DNA of 38,528 nucleotides from Sphaeroforma arctica JP610 (taxonomy: Eukaryota > Opisthokonta > Ichthyosporea > Ichthyophonida). The position numbers and the translations under genes were made by a program. The stretch is taken from the NCBI RefSeq assembly GCF_001186125.1, contig NW_014039982.1:12838-51365 (forward strand). The letters run 5' to 3'. Every line of letters starts with the position of its first letter. Position 1 is the stretch's first letter. The notes beneath the pieces are model-generated. The model did not search any database. It saw only the letters and a program-made list of their open reading frames with translations, and was not told where the DNA came from. Shown piece after piece: positions 34,301-38,528 of this stretch.

Positions 34301-37300
34301 ATGTCGTTTATAAGCAAGTATCGGTGGAGTGTCGACGATTCGGCCGTGTTACGCGTGGGTGTGCCAGCTACACGATCTAATACAATCGCACGTGTAGTTA
34401 CCAGTCCTGCGGTGAACACTGGAGATGCGGGCCGCACCTGGTCGTCGTTCAACTCACAAAGTATGTTCGAGCATGACTGCCAACGTTTAACTATTTGTAT
34501 ATGTGGTTGAGTATTATATACATACGAACGCGTGTCGATGTCTGTGCGTAATATCAGTGGGTAACTCTAGAAATAAACGGTACATGTAGTAGATATAACC
34601 AATATAGGATCGCGCACACATACAAAGTCTGATGTATTGTTCCGTTGTATGTGCCTATCATCGTTCGACTTTAACTTGGCAAATAAGAACATAATTTCAA
34701 GCGGTTGTGTACAGATTCATGTACATCGTTCATGGGCGTGACCAGTTGAACCGTAAATTCGAAAAACTATACATAGATATATGCGACGTCAGTATCGGCT
34801 CCATCTGCTAGTACTGGCATGATATAGCGAACGATGTATTCATTTCTGTATATGTAAGTTTGCGCTCAGATAACCGCATCTGTTAATGTGGGAATAATAG
34901 GGATGATTTTCTTTGTAAGGATTTGGCAGGAACTAAAACTTGTTTGACGAGATACAATAGCTGAAGTGACGGAATAGTACTGACTGTTTATCCTGTTTCT
35001 CCTGTCGGAATCCCCGCGATTGTTCGGTTACATATTCATATACTTTTGAGAAGTGTAATAGTATGCCTGCAAATTATAGACGTCTTATACTGCTGATAGC
35101 CTGTAGTTGAATAAATAGATGTAATCAGAAACAATCTCGAGAACAGCTACATTGTGCACCCTACATTTTCCTTTAGGGCCACTATCCGTGCACCCTACAT
35201 TTGGCTTTAGGGCTACTATTTAAAATCACCACTGTCCTTATTGAAAAGCTTGAAACATATCGATTTTTGCTATTGATCCTCTCAGCATCTTATATAGGTG
35301 CAAGTTTTCCATTCACTGCCCCACACACCTGCGCATGTGTCAATACTTTTGCATCAATTTCTGTACCCAGATGCATCCCTCCTATCCTGTCTATGAACTC
35401 AAGAATGCGCTCGATGTGTTTAAACTGAAATTTGCAAACACGATACACTATCAACGACAGCGAACTCCCCTACCATACTCCCTGGGCGCAAGGCATTTGC
35501 TGCGAGCTTTATAGATTCGGACGAAGACATCTTTTCGGCTATTGCAGCCGGAGACTTAAATGCGGTACACATTTCCATGCAAAGCGGGACCGACCCGAAC
35601 GTTATCGATGCTGTAAGTCTACTGCTCGAAATGATTATGTAATCTGAAGATTTAGGAATAGCCAATATGTGTATGACTCACAGGTTGAGATTGTGAAATG
35701 CAGGCGATGGTGTACGGGATAGTCGTACGTGTGGCACAAACGATTGCTCTGTAGTGCTGATTGCTTGTTGAATCATATTTGGTTCAAAATCTCGTGAATG
35801 CATTTAATAAGCTGGATAAGCAGTTGTATAATTTGCGCGTCGATGTGTGTTATATCTCATATCAGTTATATGTGTATAACCTTTTGCTTGGCGGAATGTC
35901 GTTCACGATATAAAAATCATCGTAGCACTTCACGGAAGCGCACATTCACTATGCTCCGCCAGACACCTCAGTCGCTACTGATTGTCGTCGTAAAAAACAA
36001 CACGAAGTCGGTCTTAGCTCTTGCTACGCAATGTATCTTTTCCCCCATCCAACAGTTCCAAGAACCCGCTCTACACTATGTGATCAGGCGGCAGAACCGG
36101 AGGATATTCAGTTTATTCATCACCTTAGGGGTTAACGTGAATGCTAGTGATCTGGTATGTCATTCATTTATAGTGCGGGGATTAAGTTTAGTCGCTATTA
36201 CTGTAGGATTCTATGGCGATGTATGTCGTTGTATCCTAACCTCCCTCTCGTTGACACCTGTTTGCGTTCATTTTCAGCAAATTGCACGTCTAAATATATC
36301 CCTGCTGATCGAACGAGCTTCATATATATCAGCCTAAACCCTGCGATCATCATTCATGGTAAATACTGTTCTAAGCTAGCACCTGAACTTACTATGCTGT
36401 ATCACATAAACTTTGTCTATGCTGTATCACATAAAACTTCCTCTGTGTTGTATCATATAAAATTTTGTCTATGCTGTATCATAGAAACTTTGTTTATGCT
36501 GTATCACATAATCTTTGTCTATGCTGTATCACATAAACTTTCTCTATGCTGTATCACATATCCTTTGTCTATGCTGTATCACATAAATTTTCTCTATCGG
36601 CTGGTAACATCAGTTCGGGCGTACGGCGCTTCATGTGGCAGTGGGAGGGGAAGACTCGCTATTTGTCGACTACCTGTTGCGCGCTGGAGCGAACCCAGCA
36701 AAACAAGATCAGGTTGGTGTGGTGAGTGTCTTATCTGAAATGTCTGCTCGTTTGTCTACGGCGGTTTAAGATCAGGTTGGTGTGGTGAGTGTCTTATCTG
36801 AAAAGTCTGCTCGTTTCTCTACGGTGGTTTGTTTGTACTGGGCCCCACCTGAATTGGTGACATGAGGTCGTGCTACGTTGGCGTGTCAGCTTGCATATGC
36901 GAGATTGTAGCAATCGAATATGGCAGTTTAACACTGATTATACCGAACACACTCTGTATTGCACAAATATGCAGAACAATTCGAAGGTACGAAATCGCAC
37001 ACAATCTATTCGCTGCCTACGAGAACGTGCACTGCAACATAGTGACGTCTTACTGTACTACGGGAACACATAGCGTAACGTATATGTCAAATGAATAGTG
37101 GATAATCCAGCTCATACACCTCTGCTATACTGCATCTAGTTCGGCAACACCCCTTTACATCTAGCTGTCAGATCAGAGGCAGTCGAGGCAATGGCACTGT
37201 TGATGGATGCGGACTCGTCAATCATTGATATGACAAACTTGGTATGCTTATGCGGCATTGTGCATTGGGTTGCAAAGCCCGGATCTTATTAGGCTGCACC

Positions 37301-38528
37301 ACATTAATCAAATACACTCGTACTATATACCACTTTAATTGCTTGTTGTGAACGACCTAAGTGAATCAAACACGCCCGATAGCTGGTGCATTGGTTGCCC
37401 AAATCTCTACTGGTAGTGTATGTACAGTGGTAGATGAGCCCAGTGCATTGGTTGCCCATATCTCTACTGGTAGTGTATGTACAGTAGTAGATAAACCCAG
37501 TGCATTGGTTGCCCATATATCTACTGGTAGTGTACCCACGGTAGTAGTTGAGCCTACGATCGCGCCTCAGCACCTCGGCGCAGTACGTTACCAGGCTGTA
37601 ACGCAAATCGATTCATGCACAAAACAGTATCCGGTCCGGATAAACAACCTCTTTTTAAATAAGTATATATTAGTGTGGTTGTTTTAAGTAATGATGTATA
37701 CTATACCGGTTAAAAATACGATCCGACATAAAATGGCAGTATACATGCATTGACGTTTCATGTACTGAATTGGTATGATTGAGATGAACCACTTCCCAGT
37801 ATCTCGCACACAACACTCACTGGTTGTCATGCACTGAGTCCATATCGTAGGTAGGTGCAGGTGAACGTCAATACGCACTGAACTGAGGACAGTTTGCGAT
37901 CTACCTACTTAATCCATAACACAGGAAGGAGTCACTGCCCTCCATTCTACACATAGTACTCAATAGTTAGGTGAAGCGCAGGTCAATACGCACTAAGGAC
38001 AGTTTTAGATCTACCTACTTGATCCATAACACAGGGAGGAGTCACTCCCCTCCATTTTGCACATAGTACTCACTGGTTGGGTGAAGCGCAGGCCAATACG
38101 CACAGAGGACAGTTTTAGATCTACCTACTTAATCCATAACACAGGAAGGGGTCACTGCCCTCCATCTCGCCGTGAAGCACAAGTCAATATACAGCACAGC
38201 CTTTCTGCTGAAACGAGGTGCGAAGGGGAAGCAGAGCTTATGGCAGCACGCACCATCCGAAGACTTTCTCACACGGGCGATGCACCTGACCAACGCACCC
38301 GGGGGAAAGTTCGGGACTTTACACGAAGGCTTAGGCAGGGAGATTGAGGATCGGATACAGAAGGGTATGATGAAAGCTTACACGACTGTTTGGTGGTGTT
38401 TATTTCAATTGTAAACATATTGCGTCGTGAGTCCTGCCATGATTGTATCTCTGCCACATGTCTAGTGTGTGGTTTGTGAACGGGACACCAAGACCGCGTT
38501 CTGTGGATTCGACCACTAGTATATGTAA
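34301..38528 (+). CDS. Ankyrin-repeat protein (5' part; probably continues beyond the window)
   Basis: Ankyrin repeats mediate protein-protein binding; the partner is unknown. Phase-consistent exons: 34301-34460, 35461-35612, 36056-36154, 36614-36712, 37140-37241, and 38145 to at least 38364. The first 60 residues are Ser/Thr/Arg-rich. Repeats begin with IFSAIAAGDLNAVHISMQSG and continue with PALHYVIRRQNRRIF, GRTALHVAVGGED, GNTPLHLAVRSEAVEAM and GVTALHLAVKHKSIYSTAF then LLKRGAKG. Exons 3, 4 and 5 are 99, 99 and 102 nt, each one ankyrin repeat bounded by phase-0 introns. Exon 6 either splices at a GTATGA after 38364 or reads through to a TAA at 38412-38414 (293 residues in total); the first seems likelier because the tail after 38364 loses ankyrin-like character. 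Exon 4 has a second in-phase donor 9 nt downstream. Introns 4 and 5 carry tandem copies of splice junctions. Confidence 0.85.
35171..35220. repeat. Short direct duplication in ankyrin-gene intron 1
   Basis: The stretch around GTGCACCCTACATTT ... TTTAGGGCCACTAT near 35154-35187 is repeated at about 35188-35221 with few changes. It lies within the first intron and has no coding content. Confidence 0.7.
36393..36597. repeat. About eight copies of a 25-bp unit in ankyrin-gene intron 3
   Basis: Imperfect tandem repeat of TATGCTGTATCACATAAAC then TTTGTC, running up to 16 bp before the exon 4 acceptor at 36612-36613. It supplies the T/C-rich tract upstream of that acceptor. Frames across it are repeat artefacts. 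Confidence 0.9.
36705..36830 (+). repeat. Two 63-bp tandem units carrying the exon 4 end and donor
   Basis: Copies at 36705-36767 and 36768-36830 differ at only a few positions. Each begins with AAGATCAG, the last 8 nt of ankyrin exon 4, then GTTGGTGTGGTGAGTG with two potential donors. Only the first copy is joined to the exon. Retaining the first unit would add an in-frame TAA. Confidence 0.9.
37382..37552 (+). repeat. Three 57-bp tandem units in ankyrin-gene intron 5
   Basis: The unit contains GTGCATTGGTTGCCCATAT and ATCTCTACTGGTAGTGTA. Fifty-seven is 19 codons, so one frame is open throughout and reads ALVAHISTGSV-like repeats, but there is no start or splice support. I treat it as an intronic minisatellite. 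Confidence 0.85.
37861..38194 (+). repeat. Tandem array (110, 110, 91 bp and a partial) carrying an acceptor and exon start
   Basis: Units at 37861-37970, 37971-38080, 38081-38171 and a partial 38172-38194. Each full unit ends its intronic part with CCATAACACAG and then continues with the beginning of ankyrin exon 6: variants of GGAGTCACTGCCCTCCAT, encoding GVTALH or GVTPLH. Acceptors fall just before 37925, 38035 and 38145; only the last gives a long open frame. The partial fourth unit is itself coding sequence within exon 6. Confidence 0.9.

Overview
The window looks like nuclear DNA of an intron-rich, gene-sparse unicellular eukaryote. Genes are split by many short GT-AG introns (usually about 80-500 bp), all three standard stop codons end reading frames, and most space between genes is AT microsatellite or tandem repeat. 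The gene set (eukaryote-type phosphopantothenate-cysteine ligase, GDAP1-like tail-anchored GST, arrestin-fold protein, DGAT2) suits an opisthokont protist. An ichthyosporean such as Sphaeroforma is my best guess, but that is inference from style and gene content. I rebuilt exon-intron structures by hand from family conservation, splice sites and codon phase; every exon chain given below is phase-consistent.

Layout: (1) 50-313 (+), last exon of an unrecognised gene. (2) 2207-5258 (-), zeta-crystallin-type quinone oxidoreductase, seven exons, first coding exon uncertain. (3) 7952-11390 (+), PPCS of CoA synthesis, six exons, complete. (4) About 11.8-17.6 kb, a repeat-rich block: a large AT microsatellite, a 1279-bp TA-flanked inverted-repeat DNA transposon carrying a 198-residue ORF, and a (GTAGACT)n array. 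(5) 18057-21107 (+), arrestin-fold protein, ten exons including a 20-nt micro-exon. (6) 23129-26725 (-), GDAP1-like GST with a C-terminal membrane anchor, seven exons. (7) 27079-28311 (+), intronless TauD/TfdA-type Fe(II)/2-oxoglutarate dioxygenase with a mitochondrial-looking N-terminus, divergent from gene 6. (8) 30710-33548 (-), DGAT2-family acyltransferase, seven exons. (9) 34301 to the window end (+), ankyrin-repeat protein in which single exons encode single ankyrin repeats.

The genes are ordinary housekeeping, lipid, redox and trafficking genes and do not form one pathway. The striking observation is structural. In several genes an intron carries tandem repeats whose unit crosses or abuts an exon-intron boundary, so functional-looking splice sites are present in extra copies: five donors in the quinone oxidoreductase, three in GDAP1-like, three in DGAT2, two in the ankyrin gene, plus three copies of one ankyrin-gene acceptor. 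A diverged copy of part of the last PPCS exon lies just upstream of that exon. This recurring splice-junction duplication is the best candidate here for something undescribed.
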